Assembly: GCF_022458985.1 (NCBI RefSeq)
Contig: NC_061781.1
Coordinates: forward strand, 6,621,501 to 6,685,500
DNA from: Mugil cephalus
Lineage: Eukaryota > Chordata > Actinopteri > Mugiliformes > Mugilidae
Direction of reading: 5' to 3'
DNA length: 64,000 bases
The notes beneath the pieces were generated by a model. It had not been told where the DNA came from. It searched no databases and was given only the letters and a program-made list of their open reading frames with translations. Each line of letters starts with the position of its first letter. The stretch's first letter is position 1. Shown here piece by piece: positions 37,201-49,931 of this stretch. Both the position numbers and the translations under genes were made by a program.

Positions 37201-39366
37201 TTCAGATGTTTTTTTTTCCAAACACATGCAACATCCTGAGAAATGAAATGAAACAGATTTGTTGTGGTTCAGTAACCCTGAAAATCAATTCTCACATGTT
37301 CGTGCCGATGTTGCATCTACAATCAAAGTCACACAAAAAGACCTGCAGAAGAAATAGAGAGAAAAGTGCGCCAGTGCGTTAAAACACTTGTATTGTAAAT
37401 TAGGACATAACATTTGTATAATGTTTTTATTTTTCTTGCCTAAATAAAGGCTTTTTTGTTTGCACAGGATGCGGTTCCCTTCATATATTTAGCTGCTCAG
37501 TCGTCTCTGGGCTCCCCGGCTGCTGCTCCACCACCACCTGTCCACCTGTCACTGACTCACTGAGGCTTTAACAAACCTCTCTCCCACAGAGCGGGCGTGC
37601 CAGTGGGTGAGAAAATAAAAGAGGAGGCCTGCTGCGGTCGACAGAGCGCCCTTCGGTGCCTCCTCCAGCGGCCTGATTAAAGAGATGGGTTGTGCTAATG
37701 GCTGCCTGCCTCTCAGACCACAGAAGAAGACACAGATAACTGCAAGAGGAGTGGAAAAAAAAATCTTCACCCTCTCTTTAAGACTGTCTTTAGACTTGAT
37801 GATGGCTCAGTTGGAGTTGCTTGTAAATAATTTATAGAGCATTTCAAGCAAAAACATTGGACGCATGTTTTTTTATATATATAAAAAGAAATCTTCAGCT
37901 CATAATTACATTTTGAATTTTGTGCACCTGCTACAGTTAAAAAAAAAAAGTATCAACAAGACTTCTTGTCAAAATGTAAGTTTGTCTGATTTAATCATTT
38001 CATTCAACAGGTTACACCAATTCCAATTAGGTGACTTTTATTTAATGAGATGGCTTAAATAGTCAAATAACACTAAATAATTCCAAATTGCAGTAAATCG
38101 TAGCAGCTTTGAACCACCTTCTCCCTACCCACCTGTGAGCTAGCTCTAGTAGGAAATATGTATTTATTTTACAGATGTATGAATGGATGAATCTTAAACA
38201 AACTAGGAGGAGACAGGAACAGACAGTAGAATACAACTATACTGCAGTTACCATGTTAGGACATTTAGTAAATGACTTAATAAATAATTCAAGGGCATTT
38301 AAGAAACCATAGAATAAAAGTGTTTAGCAGAATTTAATTAGTTACTGTCTCTAAGGTCATGTCAAGTTAAAAGGACGGTGGTAATGGTCTTATTTATATC
38401 TGGGATGTTCCCACTGCGACATGTGAAGATTCCCCAACTTTTCAGAGCCAGAAACCACAAGATTTGTCCCTTATCACCACTGGAGATATATATTTTTTCT
38501 TTCTACCGTGGTGACTTGTAAGTGAAATATGTGCCACTGAAATTTCCTGCGCATCTCACCGTCAACTGTGATGGGCATCGTGGCGCATTTACGCATCCGA
38601 CTGTTGCGCAACACCACATCCAAATATTAGCGCAGACACGCCCCGATTTAACAGCAGCAGGGGGACGTTACATCAGCCCCTGTGAATTGAGAACACTATC
38701 CCAGATTTCTCTCTGGTATCAAACCCGACCACGTCCTCTCACTTCAGTCTCCGTGGTGCGGCAAAGTGCAAGAGATGACTTCTAGAAACATAAATCAAGC
38801 CTCTGTGCTCCCCACGCGCATACATATAGCGCGCACTCGCCGTTCGCTGGGACTCTCGAAAAAGCATCGAGAAAACCAAAGGAGCCGCACACTCCTCCAT
38901 GGAATTCACTGAGGACAGGATGTTGGCTTCATGGTCACGCAATGCTCCACTCATCCCAGCCTGCGCTCCTTATTCCCACCACACATTATACCGTCATGCA
39001 TCTGTATCATGTGCCGAAGGCTGCCAGAATGAAGACCTTGTAGTCTGAATGAAAAGGGTGGGTGTCGATACGTTCACTGTGTTCACTCACGTTAAGCAGC
39101 TACTTCTGCACATTTAGGCAATGTTAATTCTGTCTTCTTGTATGCTTTATGATTGTTTTGCCTCTGTCACTGTGTTTTTCATTTGTGTCTGCAAATAAGG
39201 TTTGGGAATACCGAGAATAGCCTGAGCCCAAAGGGGAATGTTGATTTATTGTGTTGCAAGAAAAAATCAGAAAAACCAAAGACTGCGAACAATGGTAGCC
39301 AATCAGCAATAATTAAAAAAAAAAGAGTATTAGACAAACTAGAATTTCTGGAGTTTTGGTTTCCAT

Positions 39367-39372
<6 letters not shown>

Positions 39373-39397
<25 letters not shown>

Positions 39398-39398
39398 T
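39373..39398. repeat. 26-base T-tract
   Basis: Uninterrupted T run on the plus strand, read as A on the minus strand. No AATAAA lies immediately beside it, so a retroposed tail is possible but unsupported. Confidence 0.85.
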
Positions 39399-42389
39399 GG
39401 AGGAAACCTGCAACAGACAGGAAAGGAGAATATTATCCTTGATGAATAATTAGTTAATAATATTAATTATTATCTGATGCCAAAACATCTGAGGATTGTG
39501 AGGAGATCCACCTTAAAATCAATGAAACATTGCTGTAGCTACTCTTTTCAAGAAGCAGTCAAAACCCCTAAAAATATACACTGTAAAATCTCTCACACTG
39601 TATGAATAATGCTTCACTCGCTTCAGTTTAACCACGTTTTACGCTTTAGCAACAGAGCCAGCTGCCAAAAACTGATTCCCTAAATGTTTTTCTTTTCTTT
39701 CTAGCAGATCTGGGAAGCTGCTTATCAGCGAAGGGAAATGGTTGATTTGATGTGGTGGACCACGATGGCCTCCTAGCTGATCCTGCATGCTCAGATAAAT
39801 ATACATGTTGATTTTCATCGTTTTTCATTTCTCTCTCACGTACTAATTCACCAGGCCACCACAGTAATAAACACATATTCCTCCTCCTGGGACGGGACTT
39901 TTTAAATGTCTTATTGGCTGTTTAATCATTGGTCAAAGTATAATTTGGAAAAGAAATAAAAATCTACACAGTTCATTAGGTATATCAGGAAAATACGGAA
40001 TGATTTCTGCACTAAATCCTTCTTCATGTTAGAATATTAAGCTGATATTGGAACAGCATCAGAAAGGTGGTAATTCATCTGAAGGATAACTTTTGAGGAT
40101 GTGGTCTGTGGTGCTGTTAAACTGGACTGAATGAAATACTGAGGTGATTCTGTTAATAATACAAAAGAAAAAAATGTAATAGTTCAACAAATTAAATCTC
40201 TGTTTTTTAAAACAAAAGCAAGTTTTACAAATAAAAGCTTCAGTCCAGAACATAGTCTTTTCTATCTCATCCTCTGACTTATCTTTTGTTTTGTTTTTTT
40301 ATTCAGCAGAACACCAACTATGCCAGCCTGCATGGAAAGTAAAGGCACCTTTAAAATATGACTTTTTAGTCCAAACCAAACGCTGACAGTCGTGAGAAAA
40401 ACTGAGATTTTGTCACAAATCCACAGCTGATGACGTGCCTGCTATGTTCCATTTCCACTGTGACTCACCGTGCATTCACCACACAGACAATGACGAGCCT
40501 TAAACTGATATTGGCACCGACTGCAGCAGATATTTTACAGTATCACTGTTGTGGCACCGTCTAAGATCGCCCTCATTCTTATAATTCATCAGCTTGAGAG
40601 GATGAAAATTCATAGGTTTGGAAAGAGACCAAGGGGTCAGAGCGACGAGCCCACAAGGAGGCTGTGACAGCAACAGTTTTTTATGCTCGAGCCTTTGTAC
40701 TTTGTTGAAAGGCGTGTTTGTTTAAGGCACACTGAGATTCGTGCCTCTGTATTTAACAGAGCAACCCAATCTTCATGGTCAGTGTTTGATATTTGGTCCA
40801 CAGGTTAACTAAAGACAGATTAGCTAAGGACTCTCATGGCAAACTTGAAATGTTGCTGTTTGGCGGAGGATGCAAGATGGTTGGGTTTGCAGGAGTAGTG
40901 CACAGTAAATCTGTCACCTTCTTAGACGGTAAGCTCCCATTTATTTCCTTATACCTCACTAAACAAACCTTTCTGTCCCCACTACTGTAATATTTAGATT
41001 TTCTGTTCTCCATCAGAGAAAGCGCCTCGCTGCCAGCTCCCCCACACTAAATGATCAAGCAATGTTGTTCTCTCTCTGACATGTCCTCTCTCGGGGGATG
41101 CAGGCCCCGTTTTCCATGCCCGCAGGTTCTGCTCTGGTGTGGGATTCCCAAGGCCTCAGGAAAGCACAGTTTACAAGATTCCCACAGTGGTGGCCACCGA
41201 ATGACTCTCTTCCTCTTCTCCCCTCTTCTGTTAAACTGGGGTTTCTTCTTGCCCGTGTTGTTGTCAGCCAGCGGTTTGGGAAGCTGCCCAATGGTTGCTG
41301 GTCCGTTTTGTGAGGGCCGACATGAAGAAGGAGGAAAGGGAGGAGAAGGGGGATGAGGAGGGGGAGGGGGACCCCGCAACCCAGCCACCCCCACCCCCAA
41401 CCACAGCCCCTCCAACCATACCATCCATGACAGCTCCACAGCTTTGTTCTCCATCCAACACACCCCCTCCTTTCTCCTAGCCACGGGATCTTCTCAGTGG
41501 TGGAAAATCCTTCCCATGAGTAGTCCGGTTCTACGGAAGTAATTAAACACGGGCAGTTTGCTGTAATGGACATTGTCATGCTGCCATTAACCGGCCCCCA
41601 GGCTCTCCAACTCAGATACCAACCATAATGTCAGTTCCGAACAAAAACGACAGTTTGTTCTTAAACTTTCTCCTCTGACATGTAGCAGAGGAAGAGTCCG
41701 TTGAGTGTTCGTGTCTGCTCTCCGTGGGAGGACAGCGTTTCTAGAAAGCTTGAAAAAAAAAGAAAAAGTCAAACTTGAGTTTACTTTCGCTGATAATTCG
41801 ATAACAGGATGGAGTCACATATTTAATTCAGCTCCACGGTATTGCAGACATTAGCTGTTGAGATGTTTAACCAAAGTGATATTGCGTAGAGTGAGATGCA
41901 CTGCTAGCAAACCTAAAAATGACATGTGCTTTAGAGACTTTAATGATGCATTTCTTTTTTCCCCCATTATTAAACTTTTTTTTTTTTGTACCAGTGCAGC
42001 TGCTTATTTAAGTGGTGAACCAGCACATTTTTCATCTGATTCCAGTGCACATAGCCGCGCTCATAATGAGTTGATGATACTTTAATGCCTGATGTGTAAC
42101 ACCCCTATAGCAGAGCAGCAACAGCAGAACCAGTCCATCATAGCGGCTCTGTTTTCCACACCAGGCCCATTCCCTCATTTCTCATCATCACTGCTAATGA
42201 GTGAATATGGATAGTATTAATTTAATGTGATATGCCTTTTTTTTTTTCTCATCTGGCAAACTCTTTAATCTTTGCAATGACAACAGCTGCTTTAGGACTT
42301 GGCCCCACACAGTTTTTACAGCTTTATTGTTCCTGAAAAGCAGAGCATTCAAGACGAGCTGTTGCACACACGCAATAACTAAACATCAC

Positions 42390-42615
42390 CCAAATGAGAG
42401 GGAGCTAATTAAGTACGAGACTCAAGTTGCAGACTGTGACAGTAATTACAGAAGCAATCACTTCACATCCTTCCTGGCCTTGCCGCATTTCACCACTACC
42501 GGCTCCTTTGGAAAGCAGTCAAATTAAGACTCATTAAGCCCCTCTGAGGTTTTTAATTAAAACACACTTTTATTTATGCCTAACCCTATACTGCTTAATT
42601 ATGTCAATAAAGCTG
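42390..42615. promoter_or_regulatory. Candidate conserved non-coding element rich in homeodomain cores
   Basis: TAATTA-like or ATTA cores occur repeatedly (AGCTAATTAAG, CAGTAATTACAG, ACTCATTAAG, TTTTAATTAAAA, GCTTAATTATG) in a stretch free of simple repeats and without coding potential. Such composition is common in developmental enhancers. Conservation itself cannot be seen from one sequence. Confidence 0.25.
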
Positions 42616-45600
42616 ATGGAATTCCCTGTTTGTGTCGTGCTGGAGCGCTGGATGGGTAGTTTATAGAGGAAGACGGCTTAAACAGAGCAAAAGTGCATCC
42701 GGAGATGCAGTTGCAGCCCACATGTGCTGCTTAACAGTATTACACAAAAATGAAAAATGATCAATACCTTCAGGCTCATTCATCCACACCCTGGCTTTCC
42801 TGTTCCGCTGATCAAGCCTGAGCTGAAACTGAGAAGGCTGCTTTTATTGGATGCTACACGACTAACCTTATGTCATCTTTTCAAATCACCCTAAAACAGC
42901 TCCAGGTTTTGATCCATCTGCTCTTGCAGTGCGGCGGCAAAAGGAGCATGTACCCGATACAATAGTGGCATGTCACTGGGGCACATGCAGAAACACACCT
43001 TAGTGTGTGTGGTAGCAGTAAACACAGTAATGCGGTCACTGAAGGAAGCTGAGATTTCCGGAACGCCTGAGGAATGAGATCATTCAAATTAAAGCACGTG
43101 GCAATTACCAAATGCTAAGAGGCTAGTCGCCAGCGCAAGTGCAACAGAGATGGCCGCCCAAACAACAGAGCGATGGCGGTGGAAGTACTTAACGAGTTGC
43201 AGGTGAGTTTTGAATGTCATACTCTCCCTTTTACACGAACAGGATTCATTCGTGTTAAACAAACACATTCACAGAGCTCACACACGCCAACAGAACGTTA
43301 TGTGGAAACGCTAAATCCATGGAAATTACAATTAATCCATATCTAAGGGCTGCGGTCGGCTCATGAAGCGGGCCGCGCTGCAGTCAACATCTCCTTGCAC
43401 GCTGGTCCCCACTCGGAGCGGAACACTGCGGTGATATTAGCAGGGGTTGTTGAGATTTTGATTGCAGTTTGTGGTGCAAATAAACTCAGGAATGAAAAAC
43501 AGCGTTCAGCTTTTCCAGGCTCCGAGTGATTTTCTGAGGAAATAAACCATTTATCGTCTCTGTTTCCGTTTTGCTGCAGCAACATGATCAGCTTTGGAGT
43601 TTAAAAAAAAAGAAAAGAAAAAAACCTGTTAATGTGGATCATTTGAAGTTTTTATGAATAAACCGGTCACCAGTAAAATATCATGTTCTGGTGTTTTGCA
43701 TTTGCACTTCAAACGAGGGCTGACTGTGATCTTATGCTATCATTTTTGCAAGAGTTTATGGGATATCTCACTTTTAAATAAAGCTCTTTATGTGCAAACC
43801 CAACAATAACCCAAACGGATTGATCCAGAGTGAACATTGAAGGGCGCCCTCTTAAACAAATCGTAACATTAAATAAGTCTGACTTGAAAGAGAAAGGCTC
43901 TCGCAATGGAAATTCCCCACAGGAAGATTGCGGTCGACCAAACTATCCTGTCTCTTCTTCACTCTGCTCTGGTGCAAAGGACCTCATTCTCCGCCTGTGT
44001 GTGAGTTCTGTTAATGAAAGGCTCGCTCTAATGGGATCTGAAAGGATGAGGCTCTTGAGGACACATGCTGAGGTCTGGAGCTGGAGAAGAGAAGTGAGAG
44101 GAGAGAAGGAGTGAGGGAAGGAGACATGGGAGACATCGAGATGTCTGCCATGCTTGAAAGGAAGACAGTGCCATCTAGAGACCTCATGTAACAGTTGAGC
44201 ACTGCTGTGCACAAGTGTGCCTACAAACCTGTTCAATACGTCCATGTACGTATTGGAAAACATTGTTTGCTCTCCACCTCTGCCAAGATTAGTTTTGTTT
44301 TTTAGTGATTTCACTGTCTAAAATGTCAAAGAAATTGCATCTTATTCATTTGGATTTATAGTGAAGCTTTTAAAAACATGTTCAGTCTTCTTCCAGACTT
44401 CTCAAAAAGGGAAGAACTGCTACTTACATGTTTGCATGCAATCTTCATTTCCGTCCGAGGCTTTCTCAGTCCATCTTCTCAGGTCTTTGCCAGAACAGTT
44501 TTGGACTGAGAGCCCTCATCTTCCTCTGCTGTTGTGCTCCCTGCTGCTTCCACTCAGGGTTCCCAGGCTGAGCATTTTCCACTGGGCCAGTTATCACCAA
44601 AATGTGGTTTTGTCAAACATCAAAATATCCTGGACCGTTCAGCAGCTATGATTGTTTTATTCTTCCTCAGTGGGATACCAGTAGGTTTCATATGAAACAT
44701 CAAGGCAGAAGACATAACAGAAAAACACTTTCGACCCATAAGTCGCCGTCATTCAAACCAACCAACAGTTGTGGTAATATACGATCAGAAACTCCAAAGT
44801 CAACCTCATGGTGACAATAAAAGCAAAGGTCAGGGTGTTACTTGACTTTTAGCCACTCTGTATAACCAGCGTGGACCAACCAACCAACCAACAGACCCAT
44901 GGTGCTAGTATACGTAGAGTATGCTAATAGTGAATTTATTTCTATGCAAGTCTCCCAACTAGCTGTCACTGTGATGCACCAGTGTCATTCTTACAGCTTG
45001 TGTAATCTGTACTTTATTAGTCGGGCACTCATGGGAAAAACTTTATTGAACTATTGCTCCACTGTTTAAGTGACCCCTTCATTAGCAAAGAAATATGCTA
45101 GACCTGCCTTGCATGTTAATCATATTAAGTATGATTAGTTCCATGTTGTTTCCGCTGCAAGAGTAATCCTACCTGGATTTACCCTCTATCCTGATGGGCA
45201 AAATCTGCTTAAACACTAATTTTCAGATTTCAAGGAACCTCGTTCCAAGTCAGTCTGTTTCACAGCAGGCTGGGAATTCTGAATTCAAATACGTCATCCA
45301 TTTAAAATATTTAACTTTTTCCAGTTTTGTTCGAATCAGTGTTTGCATTCCAGGAAAATGGCGTCAGCCCCACTGCCTTCGCGTTTCTCCGTTTTATCCT
45401 CGGATCATTTAGAAATGGTCCAGAGCGCCGTTTGTCCAGGTCGTCTAAAATGTCGAGTGACTCACATTAGGTCAGACCAAGATGTTGCTGGTTACGCTCC
45501 AGGCTGAAAACAAAAACAGACTTTGCTTGACAGGATGTTCATTTTTATCTCAGTTTTATTCATTGCTCTTACTGGGTCTTGGGGAATAAGAACATCTTGT

Positions 45601-45815
45601 TTGTGGGATCTTATGTTTAAAGATGTTACTTTTAATTATCCATAAAGAGCAAACTTTTTATTGTCCTACTCCAGACATCCCTAGAGAGGCTACAACTCAC
45701 CAGTTGTCTTATCAGTCAGCTCACAAGTAGCCTCAGTGGCAGTGAACGTTTATCACTTAAAAAAGTGGCACATGGTAATATACAATACATACACTGAATT
45801 ATTGAAGTGTATGTA

Positions 45816-46214
45816 TTAGTAGCGCTTTTTTTTTTTTTTTACCTTTTGTGGGCTGTGCTGCCGTCTTATCAACTCCCAAGAAGGATTTTGTCTCACTGGA
45901 TTTAACCGAAGGTAAACTCCAGATATTTTGAGCGCATAAATAATCTTATAGAGGGCTACCATTAAAGGAGAAGGAATAATTCTTCCCTGCTCACTGGAGC
46001 AGCGATCTTTCTCTTCCAGAACCACTAGGGAATAGATAATAAAAACAAGGGACAGGAGAAAATACACAATTGCATCACATTTACTGAATGCAAATAAAGA
46101 TAAAACATACAAAGCAAAATCCACTGACATTTTAACATGGTCGGCGTCTAAATGGCAACGTCCGAGAGACAGATCTGTGCATGCACAGTAGACGAAGGGG
46201 TGCAACAGACTCAC
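45816..46214 (-). other. Unassigned 132-codon open frame ending in an A-tract
   Basis: Begins MSLLHPFVYCACTDLSLGR, has a hydrophobic middle (about residues 30-66, enough for one or two membrane spans) and ends in lysines encoded by a 15-base A-run on the minus strand (45826-45840). The sequence is A/T-rich, codon use is not biased, and no family is recognised. It could be chance, or a retroposed remnant because of the terminal A-run. Confidence 0.15.
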
Positions 46215-46305
46215 AGAGAAGGCAGCTTTCTGGCTAATAAATACAAACCTATTCCCATTATTATTATTATCATAGATTTCATTCTCTAGTTCACCGATTG
46301 TCAGT

Positions 46306-46311
46306 TTTATT
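46306..46311 (-). terminator. Candidate asb1 polyadenylation signal
   Basis: Minus-strand AATAAA about 825 nt beyond the asb1 stop codon; I saw no closer perfect hexamer. It would give a 3'UTR of about 0.85 kb. Confidence 0.3.
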
Positions 46312-47135
46312 AATCCTAAACGGCACTAATTTCTAAAAGGTCTCCATCATATTATTTAATGCTGACACGCAGATCAATATGTAAACTTCGCTCCTGCAAC
46401 CAGTCAAGATCCAGGGCCGCAAACTGCTCATGAATTTACAAATGTTCTCGTCAAAAACCTCAGGAATTTCATACTTCGGTGGTTTGGTTTATCTTTAGCA
46501 GGTTTTGACTGATAAGTCTTTGAGGCTATGTTTTTAAAAACTCAAAATTAAGGCATGTGGCTGAAAAAGAATCAGTCAGCACCCAGTGTGCGGTGGAGTG
46601 TAAACAGCACTTAAAAGCAGAGTGATCTAGATCTAAAAGCTTGAGCACTTTGCACTAGTCATCGCTTAGAATCTACATGATCTACGGTATACATTTAAGA
46701 TTGCCGCGTTGCTCGCACGTTTTTCCTGCCTCAGGTCCAGGTTTACGTGAAACATAAACAAGCAATTCAAGGAGCTGGGTCTGGACGCTGTTGCTCTGCT
46801 CATGAACGCGATGCTTATGGCCTGGCGTGTTTAAGATTCTCACTCACATGGCTGCTAAAAAGTGCTTCTTGACAACGGTCCAAAACACGTCCTGCCGATT
46901 CAGGAGGTCACAACATTCAGAATACAGTTTCAAGACCTACCTAAGGCTTCTCTGATATGTTAAGAAGCGTTCAAATCGTCATTACAGGGGCGGGAGGATT
47001 TTATATTTTGAACTGTTAATTTAAAGAAAATAGTTAGCAAACTGGGTTGACCAAAAGCTCTGTCCTGTTGTTTCTCTTTGGGAGTGACTGAGGTGTTTTT
47101 TAGTTAAGGACCGGATGAGCACGTTGGGCCGGTGG

Positions 47136-49879
47136 TCAGTTTTGGTGAAGCAAGAAGTTCTTGATAGGTTCTGGTAGCGGTAACGACGTTATGTGGTTGA
47201 GGCGGTTTTTGCCCATCACTCTGCGGATCCTGATGCGACACAGGTGTGTAAGCCTGAGAGGGTGTCCTGAGAGGAGAGAAAGCAAGAAGAGTCAAACTGC
47301 AGTTCAGGTAAAACAGATCACTGTTCATGTTTTCAGTCAGACGTCTTTATAGGAACATTTTACCATGTAAACCAAGCTCAAAATGATAAGAAGTGATGAC
47401 TGCAGTTCATTTTTCTTCTGCCTTTTTTGTTTAAAATGCACACAAATAATTACAGGGCAAATACAACACAACTGGTACAGAATATCTACAAAACTTATAT
47501 ATATATATATATATGTGTGGGTGTAAGTGGGTGGAGGTGGACAATGTATAAATATTTAAATAAAGTAAATTATATTGAAGAAAAATAAATGCATGAAAGA
47601 GAATGACACAGCCTATGAGGCGCCTGGGATATGCAAAAGTTACTACAAACACTGACTAGTGTCCTGGTTAGCCGGTCGTCATAGTGATGCACAATACCAG
47701 TGCTGTGTCAGAAAACACTTCCTCGTTCACTCTTTCACTACACCTTGTGTAATCACTTCTTTGTAGCTGGACACCCATGGAAAAAAACTAACTTAATTGA
47801 ATTCTTGTTCTGTCATTTATAATTGAATCCTTCCTTATTATGGTAGAAGCAATGAGCACGACATACGCAGCCAGAGAAGTGTGCGCTGCCGTCTGGGGGT
47901 TGGGTGCTTTGCTCAACTGTGCATTAACCATGGCGGGAGGGAAAAGTAATTTCCATTCGCATCCCTCACCCACACCGTCCTTCAGGGATTTGAACGGATG
48001 ATCTTAACCTCTCTAAAGTCCCCCTTCGCTGTAGTCATACTCTGTGACGTTTATTGCTAATCCTATTTATGTATTTAATACGACGAAGAATTAGCAAAAT
48101 CTCATCCACTGGAAAATGTCCCACTTCGCTAATCATGAATCAGGCCCGACTGCTTCCTGCTGGGGCTTCCCCTGAATGATCTCAGTCCCCGTGAGTCCTT
48201 TTAAAATTCCTTTTACTCACTCTTTGCTTCCAGGAAAACCCTGAGCGCTTCCGGATCCACCTTCCTCCTGTTGGGAGACTCCAACTCCAGCTCGTCCCAG
48301 TGCACAAGGGCCGTGTTGGCTCCGTGGTCCAGCAGCAGGTGGATGAAGGCCACCTCGCACCCGTGTCGCAGCACGGCGTCCAGCAGGCAGGAGGCCAGGC
48401 CGCGGGTCAGCGCCTCGTGGCAGACCGGTCCCGTGTAGTTGAAGTCGGGCTGCGCGCCGGCCTGGAGCAGCAGCCGGAAACAGTGGAGGTGGTGGTAGGC
48501 GGCGCTGATGTAGAGAGGACACACCACCAGAGTGTTGAGGGTGCGGGCGCTCAACAGGAGCCGGGGACCCAGCTGGTGGTCCATGTCAACGTCAGCATTG
48601 AACCTAGGAAAGAGGACACCACAGGTATAGTTTAACTTCTGAAAACCTGGTTACACTCTGACAAAGATACAGGCCGACAAGCACGTCTGAAAACGAGCAG
48701 TGTGCGTCTTTTCCTTGTCCAACATGTATGCACCAATGTGGCAACCGTCCCATGTGGCCTGCTTTTAAAACTGGTGGGACCCCTGTGACTAAAAAGGTTT
48801 GTTTTTGTGCATTATGGGAACGGGAGAGAAGCTGTTTATTAATGCTGCCTGTAGCAGTGGGAAAATATTGCATCACGCAACAAGCAGCAGATCAAAAATG
48901 GAGCCTTTAGAGCATCCACAGCATAAATAAACAAAGAATCAGCTGACATTGTGAAAAAATAAACAAGTGCAGGCAGAGAGATGGACTGGCCTGACATGGG
49001 CGTTCCACCCTGGGATCAAACAAATCATGTCGCCAGAATACTGAGCGCATCAGCCACAACATTAAAACCACTGACGGGAGAAGTAAATAACATTGACCGT
49101 CTTTTGACAATTCAATGTTCTTCTGGGAAACTTTTGGACCTGGAATTCATGTGGGTATTACTTAGACATGTACCACCCACCTAGACCAGACCAGACACCC
49201 CCACCCCATAGCAATGGCACTCCTTGACGGCAGCAGCCATCCACAGACACACATACAAAAATGGTTTAGGAAACGACTCAAAAAACATGAAAAACAGTCA
49301 TCTGTGGGATGCACTGAAACAAGCCTGATCCACAGAGGCACATAGCACCCAAAGGCCCCCACAGTCTGTTACCAGGACACCCTCAGAAGACCCATGTCCA
49401 TTCTCTGATGAGTCACAACTGTTTTGGAGGCACAAGGCAGACCTACACAATATTAGGTCATAATGTTATGCCTGATCGGCGTGTGAGGTCCAGGTGTTAG
49501 CCTGATCCATTCTAAGCCTCACCTGATTAGCTCCTGCAGTATGTCCAGCCTCCCCACCCGTGCGGCGTGGTACAGAGGGGTGCTGCGGTGGTGCCGGCTC
49601 CCGTTGGGATCAGCTCCGGCTTCGAGGAGGATCCGGACACAGTCCAGGTGACCGTTAACCACGGCCACGTAGAGCGCCGTTTGGCCTTTGACGTCGACCA
49701 GGTCCACGTCCGCTCCCTGAGCGATCAGGTAGGCCACGCACGCGGCGTGTCCTGCTGTCGCCGCAATCCGCAGGGGGGTGCAGGGCAGACAGCCGCAGCA
49801 CCACACCGACTTCTCATTGATCCGCCTGGAAACGGGGGAGAGAGAAGACTAATCCAGTACATTGGATTTTTTACCACTT

Positions 49880-49931
<52 letters not shown>

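Larger units (their letters stand above)
30366..46305. other. Gene desert, second part
   Basis: About 16 kb with no supported gene. It holds an inverted-repeat DNA transposon (32823-33202), another interspersed-repeat fragment (33428-33570), a GGAGA polypurine array (34177-34288), T-tracts (39373-39398, 45826-45840), a G/C-rich stretch with a GA-rich strand (about 41100-41480) and an A/T-rich stretch with many TAAT/ATTA cores (42390-42615). Open frames at 41047-41579 minus are overlapping, low-complexity and unrelated to known domains. Confidence 0.6.

Noticed and set aside
41047..41579. Open frames of 174 and 145 codons on the minus strand, plus several on the plus strand
   Set aside because: Overlapping frames on both strands in a G/C-rich, low-complexity stretch (Trp/Gly- and Pro/Ser-rich peptides); no domain, no splice logic.
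48300..48635. 111-codon plus-strand frame
   Set aside because: Antisense shadow of asb1 exon 4.
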